Shown piece by piece: positions 29,613 through 39,882 of a stretch of DNA of 64,000 bases. Positions within the stretch are counted from its first letter, which is position 1. Every line of letters begins with the position of its first letter. Origin of the DNA: Metabacillus fastidiosus NBRC 101226 (lineage in GTDB: Bacteria > Bacillota > Bacilli > Bacillales > Bacillaceae). The notes beneath the pieces were generated by a model, which saw only the letters and a list, made by a program, of their open reading frames with translations, ran no database searches and was not told the origin of the DNA. Position numbers and translations under genes: made by a program. Location: contig NZ_BCVG01000002.1 in the NCBI RefSeq assembly GCF_001591625.1, forward strand, positions 1 through 64,000, given 5' to 3'.

Positions 29613-29793
29613 TTCTTATCTAGAGAAGCTGAGGGACTGGCCCGACGACGCTTCAGCAACCGGTCAAATGAGGAAGATACCTTCTCTTCTCATTAGAATG
29701 CCAAGGTGCTAATTCCAGCAAAGCTATTCATGCTTGAGAGATGAGAAGAAGCGTTGTTTATCAAAGTCTTCTTCTTATAGAAGGCTTTTTTTA
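29613..29793 (+). promoter_or_regulatory. SAM-I riboswitch (S-box) of yitJ-metH
   Basis: The S-box core is present: CTTATCTAGAGAAGCTGAGG, GACTGGCCCGACGACGCTTCAGCAACC in the P2/J region (29636-29662), AATGCCAAGGTGCTAATTCC (29697-29716), and the closing GAGATGAGAAGAAG. It is followed by the terminator GTCTTCT-TCTTAT-AGAAGGC with T7. When S-adenosylmethionine is abundant the terminator forms; otherwise the downstream methionine genes are read. Family knowledge is strong; ligand binding was not tested. Confidence 0.96.
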
Positions 29794-29858
29794 ATAGATA
29801 TATATTGTTTTATTATTTTTTCATCATTCATTATTTTCGGAATCGGAGGATTTTACAG

Positions 29859-31712
29859 ATGAGCTTTTTAGATGAATTAAAAACGAAAATATTAATTGCT
29901 GATGGTGCGATGGGAACTTTGCTCTACTCACATGGCGTTGATCGATGTTTTGAAGAGTTAAACTTATCAAAGCCTGAAGATGTTCTCCGTGTGCATAAAT
30001 CTTATATTGAAGCTGGAGCAAATATTATTCAAACAAATACGTACGGAGCAAATTTTATCAAGCTTTCACGATATGGACTGGAAGATGATATTAGACAGAT
30101 TAATAAAAGAGCTGTTGAATTAGCAAAGCAAGCAGCCGGAAATTCAACATATGTTATTGGAACGATGGGCGGTGTGCGTACATTTAAAAAGAGTGCACAT
30201 TCTCTTGATGAAATTAAACGTAATTTCCGCGAACAGCTGTTTATATTATTAAATGAAGATATTGACGGACTTATTTTAGAAACATTTTATGACTTTGAAG
30301 AAATTCAAACTGTTTTACAAATTGCAAGAAAAGAAACAGACAAACCAATTATCGCAAATGTTTCCTTACATGACACAGGTGTTTTACAAGATGGTACACC
30401 GCTTGCAGACGGATTTAAAACATTGGAGACTCTAGGTGCTGACATTGTCGGTTTAAACTGTCATTTCGGTCCTCATCATATGATTCAATCATTAGAAGAT
30501 GTACCGCTTTTAGAGAAAGCTTACTTATCTGTTTATCCGAACAGCAGCCTTCCTACATTTGAAGAAGATGAGCTCGTCTATAAATCTGATGAAAAATACT
30601 TTGCAGAAAGCGCGCTGAAATTCAGAGAACAAGGTGTCCGCTTAATTGGCGGGTGCTGCGGTACGACACCTGCACATATTAAAGCAATGGCTGCAGCTGT
30701 TGCTAATCTAAGTCCTGTTACAGAGAAAGAAGTAAAACCACATAAAAGTCCGGTATCTGTTTCAAGTGCAAAACAAGCTGAATATACACCTCTAGAAGAA
30801 ATCGTACAAAAAAGACATTCTGTTATCGTTGAACTTGATCCGCCGAAAAAACTGAACGGAATGGAAAAGTTTTTACAAGGGGCTGAAGCTCTTCAGCAGG
30901 CCGGGATTGATGCATTAACACTTGCTGACAACTCTCTTGCTTCACCGCGAGTTGGCAATGTGGCAGCTGGAATGCTTGCAAAAGAAAGAGCAAATCTAAG
31001 ATCACTAATCCACATTACATGCCGTGACCGTAACTTAATTGGTTTGCAGTCACATTTAATGGGTCTTCATGCTTTAGGTCTTTCTGATGTTTTAGCGATT
31101 ACAGGTGACCCGTCAAAGATTGGTGACTTCCCTGGTGCGACGTCTGTTTATGACTTATCATCATTCGACTTAATCAGCTTAATTAAGCAATTTAATGAAG
31201 GTGTTTCCTATTCAGGTAAATCACTCGGTGAAAAAACTAATTTCTCTGTTGCTGCTGCATTTAACCCAAATGTTCGCCATTTAGATAAAGCGGTGCTTCG
31301 TCTTGAGAAGAAAATCCAATGCGGCGCAGATTATTTTATCTCTCAGCCTCTTTATTCAAGTGAGCAAATTGTTGATGTTTATAATGAGACAAGAGACTTA
31401 AAAGCACCAATTTATATCGGTATTATGCCTCTTACTTCAAGCAGAAACGCAGAGTTCATTCATAATGAAATACCTGGAATTAAACTTTCTGATTCTATTC
31501 GTGAGAAAATGGCTCTCGCGGGCAATGATAAAGAAAAAGCACGCCAAGAAGGGATTGCGATTGCAAAATCATTAATTGATACAGCATTCGATTTATTTAA
31601 TGGTATTTATTTAATTACTCCTTTCCTTCAGTATGATATAACGGTCGAATTAACAAACTACATTCACGAAAAAGAAAAGCAGCTTGCTGAAAGGAAGATC
31701 ACGCATGTATAA
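29859..31712 (+). CDS. yitJ: Bifunctional homocysteine S-methyltransferase / methylenetetrahydrofolate reductase
   Basis: The 617-residue fusion has an N-terminal homocysteine-methyltransferase barrel (GAMGTLLY at 13-20; zinc cysteines in GLNCHFG and GGCCGT at ~264-269) and a C-terminal MTHFR domain (about residues 330-600, with [37 protein letters not shown]). It would make methyl-tetrahydrofolate and can methylate homocysteine. ATG 29859 with CGGAGGA is preferred; the longer frame starts inside the riboswitch leader. It overlaps metH by 8 bp. Confidence 0.95.
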   Translation: MSFLDELKTKILIADGAMGTLLYSHGVDRCFEELNLSKPEDVLRVHKSYIEAGANIIQTNTYGANFIKLSRYGLEDDIRQINKRAVELAKQAAGNSTYVIGTMGGVRTFKKSAHSLDEIKRNFREQLFILLNEDIDGLILETFYDFEEIQTVLQIARKETDKPIIANVSLHDTGVLQDGTPLADGFKTLETLGADIVGLNCHFGPHHMIQSLEDVPLLEKAYLSVYPNSSLPTFEEDELVYKSDEKYFAESALKFREQGVRLIGGCCGTTPAHIKAMAAAVANLSPVTEKEVKPHKSPVSVSSAKQAEYTPLEEIVQKRHSVIVELDPPKKLNGMEKFLQGAEALQQAGIDALTLADNSLASPRVGNVAAGMLAKERANLRSLIHITCRDRNLIGLQSHLMGLHALGLSDVLAITGDPSKIGDFPGATSVYDLSSFDLISLIKQFNEGVSYSGKSLGEKTNFSVAAAFNPNVRHLDKAVLRLEKKIQCGADYFISQPLYSSEQIVDVYNETRDLKAPIYIGIMPLTSSRNAEFIHNEIPGIKLSDSIREKMALAGNDKEKARQEGIAIAKSLIDTAFDLFNGIYLITPFLQYDITVELTNYIHEKEKQLAERKITHV

Positions 31713-34700
31713 CATACAAGATGAACTAAAAAAACGTATCCTCGTACTGGACGGTGCGATGGGTACAATGATTCAAGCAGAAAATCTTACAGCAGATGAT
31801 TTCGGCGGTGAAGAATATGATGGTTGTAATGAATATTTAACGATTACTTCACCGGACACAATTTTAAAAATCCATGAAGCTTATTTAGCACATGATGCAG
31901 ATATTATTGAAACAAATACATTCGGTTCAACTAGCCTCGTTTTAGATGAATATGATCTTGGACATTTAGCACTAGAGCTTAACATTGAAGCTGCCAAAAT
32001 TGCAAAAAAAGCTGCGGAAAAATATTCTACATCTGAAAAGCCAAGATTTGTAGCTGGTGCAATGGGACCAACGACGAAAACATTATCCGTTACAGGGGGA
32101 ACGACTTTCGATGCATTAGTCGATTCATATGAAGAACAGGCTCGCGGTTTATTACTCGGCGGCGTTGATCTCCTTTTACTTGAAACGAGTCAGGATATGC
32201 TAAACGTAAAAGCCGGCTTTATCGGAATTAAAAAAGCATTTGAAAATGTCGGCAAAGAAGTTCCACTTATGATCTCAGGAACGATTGAACCAATGGGAAC
32301 AACATTAGCTGGTCAGGATATCGAAGCTTTTTATATTTCACTTGAACATATGAAGCCAATTTCAGTCGGTTTAAACTGTGCAACAGGCCCTGAATTCATG
32401 ACAGACCATATTCGTACATTATCAGGTCTTGCTGAAACAGCTGTCAGCTGTTATCCAAACGCAGGTCTTCCTGATGAAGAGGGAAATTATCATGAATCAC
32501 CTGAATCACTTGCGAAAAAGCTCGTTGGTTTTGCTGAACAAGGCTGGTTAAACATCGTCGGCGGCTGCTGTGGAACAACACCTGCACATATTAAAGCAAT
32601 AAGTGAAGCTGTTTCCACTGTTCAGCCTCGTCAAATCGAAAGTTCATCACAGGGTCATACAGTATCAGGTATCGAACCGCTTATTTATGAGGATGGAATG
32701 CGTCCTTTATTCGTAGGTGAAAGAACGAATGTTATCGGTTCAAGAAAATTCAAACGACTTATCGCTGAACAAAAATATGAAGAAGCTGCTGAAGTTGCCC
32801 GCGCTCAAATTAAGAGTGGTGCACATGTTCTTGACGTCTGTCTTGCAGACCCGGACCGTGATGAACTAGAGGATATGGAAAACTTCATTAAAGAAGTTGT
32901 GAAAAAAGTAAAAGCTCCGCTCGTTATCGACTCAACGGATGAAAAAGTAATTGAGCGTGCACTTAAGTATTCACAAGGTAAAGCAATTATTAACTCTATT
33001 AACTTAGAAGATGGTGAAGAACGTTTCGAGGCTGTCGTTCCTTTAATTAAACAATACGGCGGTGCAGTCGTAGTAGGAACAATTGATGAAGTCGGAATGG
33101 CTTTAACAGCAGAAAAGAAATTAGAAATTGCAAAACGCTCATATGATCTTTTAGTAAATAAATATGGTTTAAAAGGCAGCGACCTAATTTTCGACCCTCT
33201 TGTATTCCCGGTAGGAACAGGTGATGAGCAGTATATCGGTTCAGCAAATGAAACAGTCCGCGGTATCCAGCTTATAAAAGAGCATCTTCCAGAATGTTTA
33301 ACAGTTCTTGGTGTAAGTAACGTTTCATTTGGTCTCCCTCCTGTTGGACGTGAAGTTCTAAATGCTGTTTATTTATACCACTGTACACAAGCCGGACTTG
33401 ATTATGCGATCGTTAATACAGAAAAGCTTGAGCGTTTCGCATCGATTCCTGAAGAGGAAATAAAGCTTGCAGAAGACTTATTATTTAGAACAACAGATGA
33501 AACACTTGCTGATTTCACGAACTTCTACCGCGGCAAAAAGAAAGAAGCAAAGAAACCTGTTAACACAATGTCACTCGAGGAGCGCCTTGCACAATACGTT
33601 ATTGATGGTACAAAAGAAGGCCTTATTCCTGACTTAGAAAAAGCACTGAAAAAATATCCGAGTCCGCTTGATATCATTAATGGACCATTAATGGCAGGTA
33701 TGGCTGAGGTTGGGGTCCTTTTCAATACGAATCAGTTAATCGTTGCAGAAGTTCTGCAAAGTGCGGAAGTAATGAAAGCATCTGTTGCCTTCCTTGAACA
33801 GTTCATGGAAAAAGGAACAGACAGTGGAAAAGGAAAAATCATTTTAGCAACTGTTAAAGGTGATGTTCACGATATTGGGAAAAACTTAGTCGATATTATT
33901 TTAAGTAATAATGGCTACAATGTTGTAGATCTAGGTATTAAAGTAACACCTCAAACACTTATCCAAGCTGTTCGTGATGAAAACCCGGATATTATCGGTC
34001 TATCTGGGCTGTTAGTTAAATCCGCTCAGCAAATGGTTATAACAGCACAGGATTTACATGAAGCGAAAATTGATATTCCGATTCTTGTCGGCGGTGCGGC
34101 ACTTTCTCGTAAATTCACAAACAATAAAATTTCACCGGAATATGACGGACTGGTTTTATACGCAAAAGACGCAATGGACGGACTTGCGCTTGCTAATGAC
34201 TTAAGAACAAATCCTGAACAGTTTGTGAAAAAAGAAGTAGCTGCTACAGTTGAACGTGAATTAAAAGGAACACATAATGAGGCTGTTGTTGAAATGCTGA
34301 AACAACGCGGTGATATAAAGGAATCACCTATCTTTACACCGGCTGATACGAAACGTCATATTATAAGGGATATTGATTTACCACAAATCTTCCCATATAT
34401 TAATATGCAAATGCTGATTGGTCACCATCTCGGCTTAAAAGGAAAAATAAAAGAATTAATTAAAAACAAAGATCCAAAAACAATGGAGCTTTATGAATTA
34501 ATTCAAGAACTCATTCAAGATGGTGTAGCAAACAATTGGTTTAGCCCTGCGGCTGTTTATCAGTTTTTCCCTGCTTACAGTGAGGATCGTAAACTGCATA
34601 TTCTTGATCCTGATAATACGTCAAAAATTATCGAAACATTTGAATTTCCAAGACAAAATAAACTTCCATACCGTTGTATTTCTGACTATGTACGTCCGAA

Positions 34701-35127
34701 AAAAGATGGCGAGCTCGATTACATCTCTATGTTTGCTGTAACGGCAGGAAGTCAGATTCGTGAACTCGCACAAGGATTTAAAGAAAATGGAGAGTTCTTG
34801 AAGAGTCACGCTGTTCAGGCACTTGCGCTTGAACTTGCTGAAGGTCTTGCTGAAAGAACGCATCAGCTTGTCCGTGACCGCTGGGGCTTCCCTGATGCAC
34901 CGGATTTCACAATGGATCAGCGCTTCCAAGCAAGGTATCAAGGTCAGCGATACTCATTCGGTTATCCTGCATGTCCTGATCTTGAAGACCAGGAAAAATT
35001 ATTCAAACTCATTACACCAGAAGATATCGGCATCCACCTTACCGAAGGCTGCATGATGGAACCAGAAGCATCTGTAACAGCAATCGTTGTTGCACACCCT
35101 GATGCGAAATACTTCAATGTAATGTAA
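31705..35127 (+). CDS. metH: Cobalamin-dependent methionine synthase
   Basis: MetH moves a methyl group from methyl-tetrahydrofolate to homocysteine through cobalamin. The 1140-residue protein has all four modules: homocysteine domain (GAMGTMIQ; zinc site GLNCATG and GGCCGTT), pterin-binding domain ([14 protein letters not shown]), B12 domain with DVHDIG (D720-x-H722) and SGLLVKSAQ, and the reactivation domain ending in [11 protein letters not shown]. Start [10 protein letters not shown] at 31705 overlaps yitJ by 8 bp, implying translational coupling. Control is by the upstream SAM riboswitch; no B12 riboswitch is seen between the genes. Confidence 0.97.
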   Translation: MYNIQDELKKRILVLDGAMGTMIQAENLTADDFGGEEYDGCNEYLTITSPDTILKIHEAYLAHDADIIETNTFGSTSLVLDEYDLGHLALELNIEAAKIAKKAAEKYSTSEKPRFVAGAMGPTTKTLSVTGGTTFDALVDSYEEQARGLLLGGVDLLLLETSQDMLNVKAGFIGIKKAFENVGKEVPLMISGTIEPMGTTLAGQDIEAFYISLEHMKPISVGLNCATGPEFMTDHIRTLSGLAETAVSCYPNAGLPDEEGNYHESPESLAKKLVGFAEQGWLNIVGGCCGTTPAHIKAISEAVSTVQPRQIESSSQGHTVSGIEPLIYEDGMRPLFVGERTNVIGSRKFKRLIAEQKYEEAAEVARAQIKSGAHVLDVCLADPDRDELEDMENFIKEVVKKVKAPLVIDSTDEKVIERALKYSQGKAIINSINLEDGEERFEAVVPLIKQYGGAVVVGTIDEVGMALTAEKKLEIAKRSYDLLVNKYGLKGSDLIFDPLVFPVGTGDEQYIGSANETVRGIQLIKEHLPECLTVLGVSNVSFGLPPVGREVLNAVYLYHCTQAGLDYAIVNTEKLERFASIPEEEIKLAEDLLFRTTDETLADFTNFYRGKKKEAKKPVNTMSLEERLAQYVIDGTKEGLIPDLEKALKKYPSPLDIINGPLMAGMAEVGVLFNTNQLIVAEVLQSAEVMKASVAFLEQFMEKGTDSGKGKIILATVKGDVHDIGKNLVDIILSNNGYNVVDLGIKVTPQTLIQAVRDENPDIIGLSGLLVKSAQQMVITAQDLHEAKIDIPILVGGAALSRKFTNNKISPEYDGLVLYAKDAMDGLALANDLRTNPEQFVKKEVAATVERELKGTHNEAVVEMLKQRGDIKESPIFTPADTKRHIIRDIDLPQIFPYINMQMLIGHHLGLKGKIKELIKNKDPKTMELYELIQELIQDGVANNWFSPAAVYQFFPAYSEDRKLHILDPDNTSKIIETFEFPRQNKLPYRCISDYVRPKKDGELDYISMFAVTAGSQIRELAQGFKENGEFLKSHAVQALALELAEGLAERTHQLVRDRWGFPDAPDFTMDQRFQARYQGQRYSFGYPACPDLEDQEKLFKLITPEDIGIHLTEGCMMEPEASVTAIVVAHPDAKYFNVM

Positions 35128-35133
35128 TTATTG

Positions 35134-35166
35134 AAGAACTGAAACGATCTCGTTTCAGTTCTTTTT
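35134..35166 (+). terminator. Intrinsic terminator of yitJ-metH
   Basis: AAGAACTGAAACGA and TCGTTTCAGTTCTT form a 14-bp-arm stem followed by TTTGTTT. Confidence 0.95.
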
Positions 35167-35170
35167 GTTT

Positions 35171-35290
35171 ATATATTAGCCATTTTCTAGATATGTCGGT
35201 GCTTTCTTAATTTATATCAGCGAAATCCCCATTATATCGGCAATCTCCTCTTATATCAGTAACTTTCTATTTCAGACATACTTCCCCTAT
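35171..35290. repeat. Degenerate ~20-bp tandem repeat
   Basis: Five to six successive units of about 20 bp share the form TATATYRGYRAWTTYCTY: examples start near 35171, 35190, 35210, 35231, 35251 and 35271. The match between neighbours is around 12-15 of 20 bases by eye. It occupies the gap between metH and the short-chain dehydrogenase. Function unknown. Confidence 0.6.
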
Positions 35291-35324
35291 TTTTCAGCAT
35301 ACTACGTATTGGGAGGTTATGAAA

Positions 35325-36197
35325 ATGAGCCAAAATTCAAATCAGCCAAAACAAACATTACCGCCGCAGGAACAGTCAGTGCAGCCTGGAATCGAAAATA
35401 TAATGAATCCGCTGCCTAAATTTGAAGGTACATCTTATAAAGCAAGTGGGAAACTGCAAGATAAAGTTGCGATTATCACCGGTGGAGACAGCGGAATTGG
35501 ACGGGCTGTTGCTGTCCATTATGCAAAAGAAGGTGCAAATGTTGCAATCATCTATTTTAACGAGCATGATGATGCAAATGAAACAAAGAAACATGTAGAA
35601 CAACTAGGAAGACAATGTCTGTTAATATCAGGTGATATTGGCGATGAAGCATTTTGCGGAAAAGTTGTAACTGATACAATAAATCAATTCGGAAAGATCG
35701 ATATTGTTGTAAACAACGCAGCGGAACAGCATCCGCAAAAAGGTATCGAACATATCTCAAGTGAACAGCTTGAACGAACATTCCGAACGAATATTTTTTC
35801 ATTTTTCTATTTAACGAAAGCGGCGCTTCCCCACTTAAAACAAGGAAGTACCATCATTAATACATCATCTATTACCGCATATGCCGGTCATAAAGAATTA
35901 ATTGATTATTCAGCAACAAAAGGTGCAATCACAACATTTACAAGATCTCTTGCTCTCTCATTAGTTGAAAAAGGTATCCGTGTAAATGGTGTGGCTCCTG
36001 GACCGATATGGACTCCACTTATTCCTTCTACATTCAAAAGTGATCAAGTTTCTACTTTCGGGGGAGATACTCCGATGGCGCGACCGGGACAGCCTGAAGA
36101 ACTCGCACCGAGCTATGTATTTTTAGCTAGCGATGACTCCAGTTACATTACCGGGCAGATGATTCATGTAAATGGCGGGAAAATTATAAATGGATAA
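35325..36197 (+). CDS. Short-chain dehydrogenase/reductase (YhdF/YhxC-type)
   Basis: The ~290-residue protein has an N-terminal ~45-residue extension rich in Gln and Pro, then a classical SDR domain: cofactor motif TGGDSGIGRA, VNNAAEQ, catalytic serine in NTSSITAYAGH, YSATKGA (Tyr and Lys), and a C-terminal ITGQMIHVNGGKIING. The extension is typical of a Bacillus SDR subgroup related to general-stress proteins; substrate unknown. ATG 35325 is favoured over 35319 because of its 7-nt spacing from GGGAGG. Confidence 0.88.
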   Translation: MSQNSNQPKQTLPPQEQSVQPGIENIMNPLPKFEGTSYKASGKLQDKVAIITGGDSGIGRAVAVHYAKEGANVAIIYFNEHDDANETKKHVEQLGRQCLLISGDIGDEAFCGKVVTDTINQFGKIDIVVNNAAEQHPQKGIEHISSEQLERTFRTNIFSFFYLTKAALPHLKQGSTIINTSSITAYAGHKELIDYSATKGAITTFTRSLALSLVEKGIRVNGVAPGPIWTPLIPSTFKSDQVSTFGGDTPMARPGQPEELAPSYVFLASDDSSYITGQMIHVNGGKIING

Positions 36198-36204
36198 ATG
36201 AAAG

Positions 36205-36308
36205 AGGGTGTCCCCAAAGGGTAAAAGCAACCCTGTGGAGACACCCTGCTGAAAGGCCTTGTGATGAAAATCCAGTAAAACCAAGGATTTGGTGACAGGG
36301 CCTTTCAG
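36205..36308 (+). repeat. Dispersed 3'-end repeat, copy D (hairpins H1 and H2)
   Basis: H1 (GGGTGTCCCCAAAGGG and CCCTGTGGAGACACCC, 36205-36246) begins 8 nt after the SDR stop codon, and H2 (CTGAAAGGCC...GGCCTTTCAG, 36249-36308) follows directly. The order, the H1 loop (TAAAAGCAA) and H2 match copy C, while the H1 stem sequence differs but remains paired. It probably also terminates the SDR transcript. The distal modules are lost where the convergent GH13-like gene ends. Confidence 0.8.
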
Positions 36309-36322
36309 CTTTTAAACCTTAT

Positions 36323-36345
36323 CAGGGACTTATCGAACAGTCCCT
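36323..36345 (-). terminator. Hairpin at the end of the mdx operon
   Basis: AGGGACT and AGTCCCT pair across the stop codon of the GH13-like gene; on the minus strand the hairpin is followed by an AT-rich tract. It is a weak candidate terminator. Confidence 0.45.
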
Positions 36346-37661
36346 CTTCTCTTTGCAATAATTAAAAATAATAAAAACAATCCCGGAACTAAAATAAACA
36401 CGCTAATAAGCGGCCAGTTTGGTCCTGTCTGTTCTTTTATTTCATATACTTCTGCTAATTCACGGTCGAGAATAAACTCGTAATAACCATTTTCTTCATG
36501 AAAAATATCGCCTGTTAATAGACCTCGAAGCTCTTTATTTTCAGCAATTTCTTCATTCGAAATCATTACTTTCTGTGTTTCTGTCGTATTATTTAAAGCG
36601 ACAATAACTGATTCATTTCTATATGTTCTCTTATAAATAGCCATTCCGTTCTTTTCATATAATAATTCAATATTTCCCTTTGCTAATACCGGCAAACTAT
36701 GACGAACTTTTGCGAGCTTTTCGATATATTGAATAAGTTCTTCCCCAGTTTGAAAATCCATCATTTTCAAATTATCCGGCGCTTTTCCACCGTCTAATGC
36801 AATTTCAGTTCCGTAATAAATGATCGGCACTCCCGGTGCTGTATACATATAAGCCAGTGCCATTCTTATTCTCGGTCCTGGATGAAACTTATTCTCTATC
36901 GCCTTTCTCGTAAAGCGAATTTCATCTTCATTATCAATAAATGTTGCAGATAATGAATCTATCTCTTGATCTAGTAAACTTTTAATAGATTGATTTGGCT
37001 TTGAAAAAACATTTGAAGCCTCTTTATAAAAGGAGCCGTTTAAAAATAAATCATTACCGCTGCTCTCCCTTTCAGCATCTCCAATTAATATAAAGTTTCT
37101 TTTCAAAGTCTTTATTTCCTTTGAAAACTTGCTCCAAAACTGTGAGGAAAATTTCTCTATATCTGTTAAATAATAGCCATCGATATCTGTTTGTTCAATC
37201 CACCATTTTGCCGTTTCGATTATGTATTGTTCTTCTTTATTATTAGTAATAAACTGTAAAATAATTTTCATATCTCTTGTATGCGCTTCCGAAACGAGTC
37301 TTTTTACATCGTCGATCGTTCCAAAATGCTTATCTACTTTTTTTAAGTCGTGAACAGAATTCCCATCAAAACTGTCACTTTCAAAAATCGGTGATAGAGA
37401 AATCGTTGTAAATCCCATCGTTTGAATATAATCCAGCTTTCTAATAATACCTTCAATATCCCCACCATAATATCCCTTTGGATTATTATAGTTTATTCCA
37501 TCGCCATCATTGCTCGTATCCCCGTTATTAAATCTGTCTACCATTAATGAATAAATAATTTCATCCTCTATGTATTGTTCTTCTTTTTCAGCAGCACCTA
37601 CTTGTGAAGCATAAAAAAGAAGAAACGGGATAAGTAGCAATTGAGAGAGTCTTTTACTCAT
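36330..37661 (-). CDS. Membrane-anchored GH13 (alpha-amylase-like) protein with degenerate active site
   Basis: The 443-residue protein has a signal peptide (residues 1-23, cleavage near VGAA), an alpha-amylase barrel (IIYSLMVDRFNNGD, GYYGGDIEGIIRKLDYI, TAPGVPIIYYGTEI) and a C-terminal membrane span at about 416-435 followed by KRRGTVR, so it should sit outside, tethered to the membrane. The conserved regions are altered: region I reads LQFITNN at 135-141 (usually DxxxNH), region II DGYYLTD at 161-167 (usually GFRxD), region III GDAE at 194-197 (usually GE), region IV DNED at 243-246 (usually NHD). It may bind maltodextrins without cleaving them, or use an unusual site. It ends the mdxEFG cluster. 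Confidence 0.85.
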   Translation of the reverse strand: MSKRLSQLLLIPFLLFYASQVGAAEKEEQYIEDEIIYSLMVDRFNNGDTSNDGDGINYNNPKGYYGGDIEGIIRKLDYIQTMGFTTISLSPIFESDSFDGNSVHDLKKVDKHFGTIDDVKRLVSEAHTRDMKIILQFITNNKEEQYIIETAKWWIEQTDIDGYYLTDIEKFSSQFWSKFSKEIKTLKRNFILIGDAERESSGNDLFLNGSFYKEASNVFSKPNQSIKSLLDQEIDSLSATFIDNEDEIRFTRKAIENKFHPGPRIRMALAYMYTAPGVPIIYYGTEIALDGGKAPDNLKMMDFQTGEELIQYIEKLAKVRHSLPVLAKGNIELLYEKNGMAIYKRTYRNESVIVALNNTTETQKVMISNEEIAENKELRGLLTGDIFHEENGYYEFILDRELAEVYEIKEQTGPNWPLISVFILVPGLFLLFLIIAKRRGTVR

Positions 37662-37706
37662 ACCCGTTCCCCCCTATCTCTTTATTAATTCTATTATATA
37701 GGAAAT

Positions 37707-38549
37707 TTATCCTTTTGTACCCCCTGCCGTTAAGCCAGAAACGAAATATCTTTGAAATGATAAAAATAAAATCGCAATTGGAATGGCAATTAAAACAGAG
37801 CCTGCCGCAAATTTTGTAAACTCAGCACCGAATTGTTTCGCAACCATATTGTAAAGACCGACTGCCAATGTGAAATTTTTTTCTGAGCGGAGCAAAATAT
37901 TAGCGATGATGAAATCAGCAAATGGAGCGATAAAAGAAAACAAAGCAACAACGGCAATAATAGGTTTTGCGAGCGGCATAATAATTTGCAGAAAAATCCT
38001 TAAATGACCGGCTCCATCTATTTTTGCCGATTCATCAAGCTCTTTTGGAATTGTATCCAAATATCCTTTCATAAGCCATGTATTTATAGGAATTTGTCCG
38101 CCTACATAAACAAGAATTAATCCTAAATGCGTATCTAAAAGTCCTGTTAATAAAGCTAAAACGAAAATAGCAATCAGCGCTGCAAAGTTTGGAACCATCT
38201 GCAAAATTAAAAAAGCAAGTAATCCATTTTTTCTGCCAATAAAGCGGTAACGGGAAAATGTATAAGCTGTTAAACTTACCATAATGACTGTTAAAGCCAT
38301 CGTTAGAAAACTTACTTTTAATGAATTCCAATACCAATATAAGTAATTACTTTTTTCAAGATCGAATAAAAATTGATAATGCTTTAAAGTAGCATTTTCA
38401 GGAATAATGGATGAACCAGATAAGCTTTGCCCTGGATTAAAAGAAGAACCGATAATCCAAAGGACCGGGTATAAAATAATCGCAAACATAACAAAAATGA
38501 CGAGATACGATAATGTCAACCGGATAGTTCTCTCTTTTTTCATACTCAT
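37707..38549 (-). CDS. mdxG: Maltodextrin ABC transporter permease MdxG/MalG
   Basis: The 280-residue protein has six predicted membrane spans and the EAA-type loop (ELDESAKIDGAGHLRIFLQIIMPLAKP, about residues 165-190) that contacts the ATPase. The C-terminal FLSFQRYFVSGLTAGGTKG is typical of MalG. It starts immediately after the mdxF stop. No ATPase gene is in the cluster; in bacilli the shared ATPase MsmX usually serves this importer. Confidence 0.93.
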   Translation of the reverse strand: MSMKKERTIRLTLSYLVIFVMFAIILYPVLWIIGSSFNPGQSLSGSSIIPENATLKHYQFLFDLEKSNYLYWYWNSLKVSFLTMALTVIMVSLTAYTFSRYRFIGRKNGLLAFLILQMVPNFAALIAIFVLALLTGLLDTHLGLILVYVGGQIPINTWLMKGYLDTIPKELDESAKIDGAGHLRIFLQIIMPLAKPIIAVVALFSFIAPFADFIIANILLRSEKNFTLAVGLYNMVAKQFGAEFTKFAAGSVLIAIPIAILFLSFQRYFVSGLTAGGTKG

Positions 38550-38550
38550 T

Positions 38551-39834
38551 TCACATCATATCCTCTTCTTGAAATGATTTTGTCCGCTTAAATTGCCACA
38601 AAGCAACACTAATAACAATAAGTGATAAAAGCAGCGTAATTGCAGCGGCTTTTGAATATTGAGCAGATGTCATTGTAAGCCTGTAAATCCATGAGATTAA
38701 AATATCTGTTCCACCAGCTGTCTGATCAGCAATCGCAGGTCCCCCACCATTAAATAAATAGATAGCATTAAAATTATTAAAATTAAATGCATACTGTGTA
38801 ATAATAATTGGTGCAGTTGCAAATAAAACAAGTGGCAGCGTAATATTTCTGAACTTTTGCCAGACAGAGGCACCATCGACTGTTGCTGCTTCATATAATT
38901 CATTTGGAATAGATTGAAGAACCCCTGTCGTCATAGCAAAAATAAACGGGAAACCGAGCCATGACTGAATCATGATTAATGCGAGTCTCGTCCAAAAAGG
39001 ATTAGTCATCCATGGAACTCCCTCTATCCCGAACATTCCTAAAATATGTTCATTCACTGTTCCAAATGATTCATTAAACATCGCCGCAAAAACGAGGAGG
39101 GAAACAAAGGCCGGAATTGCCCAAGGTAAAATAAAAACTGTCCGTATAATCGCTTTCCCTTTTAAATCTTTTTGATTTACGATAACAGCGAGAAAAATAC
39201 CTAAAGCAACTTGTAATGTCGTTGCACCGAATGTCCAAACGATTGTCCACGCCAGCACCGCAAAGAATGTTTGCCGCCAAATATCGATTTCAAAAATGTC
39301 CATGAAGTTTTGAAAACCAGCCCAATCAATGAGCTTGGCAGGAGGAGAATGATATAAGTCATAGTTTGTGAATGCTAGCAGCACGACAAAAATAATTGGG
39401 AAGATAACGACGAATACTAGTAGCAGAACTCCCGGGGAAATCATTAAATATGGAAAACCTTGATCAATTAAATTTCTATACTGCTCTCTCACTGTACTAA
39501 GCTCCAAACCTTGATCACGTCTTTTACCGTTTTTATAGGAGTCTCTCAAATTAATAAAATAAAAGGCAAGGCCGAATAATAAAACGATGACAGCTAAAAT
39601 CCCATAAACTAATAAGAAAAGAGAATGATCACGTGGCACTTCTGTTCCTAAAGTTGCTATGCCCCATAAACCAATATCAATCAAGTCCCAAAAAACATAT
39701 AAAAAAGAAGCAGCTAAAAGGAGAAATATGCCGCCCTTTAAAAACTGGCGATTATACAGCTGTCCAAGACCCGGAATAACAGATAAAACGAGGGCAATTT
39801 TCCGATGGTTTGAATGAGATTTAATGTCTCTCAC
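38551..39834 (-). CDS. mdxF: Maltodextrin ABC transporter permease MdxF/MalF
   Basis: The 427-residue protein is the long permease of the MalF type, with an N-terminal pair of extra spans preceded by SVIPGLGQLYNRQFLKGG and a coupling loop ELYEAATVDGASVWQKFRNITLP at about residues 320-342. It forms the channel with MdxG. The start appears to be GTG 39834, close behind AAAGGAA; no later methionine gives a better N-terminus. Confidence 0.92.
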   Translation of the reverse strand: MRDIKSHSNHRKIALVLSVIPGLGQLYNRQFLKGGIFLLLAASFLYVFWDLIDIGLWGIATLGTEVPRDHSLFLLVYGILAVIVLLFGLAFYFINLRDSYKNGKRRDQGLELSTVREQYRNLIDQGFPYLMISPGVLLLVFVVIFPIIFVVLLAFTNYDLYHSPPAKLIDWAGFQNFMDIFEIDIWRQTFFAVLAWTIVWTFGATTLQVALGIFLAVIVNQKDLKGKAIIRTVFILPWAIPAFVSLLVFAAMFNESFGTVNEHILGMFGIEGVPWMTNPFWTRLALIMIQSWLGFPFIFAMTTGVLQSIPNELYEAATVDGASVWQKFRNITLPLVLFATAPIIITQYAFNFNNFNAIYLFNGGGPAIADQTAGGTDILISWIYRLTMTSAQYSKAAAITLLLSLIVISVALWQFKRTKSFQEEDMM

Positions 39835-39882
39835 TTCCTTTCCGAAATAGTCCCCGTAAGCTGCTCACGGGGACTGCTGTTC

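Noticed and set aside
34621-34941. Open frame opposite metH
   Set aside because: Overlaps the conserved reactivation domain of metH completely and shows no recognisable protein family.
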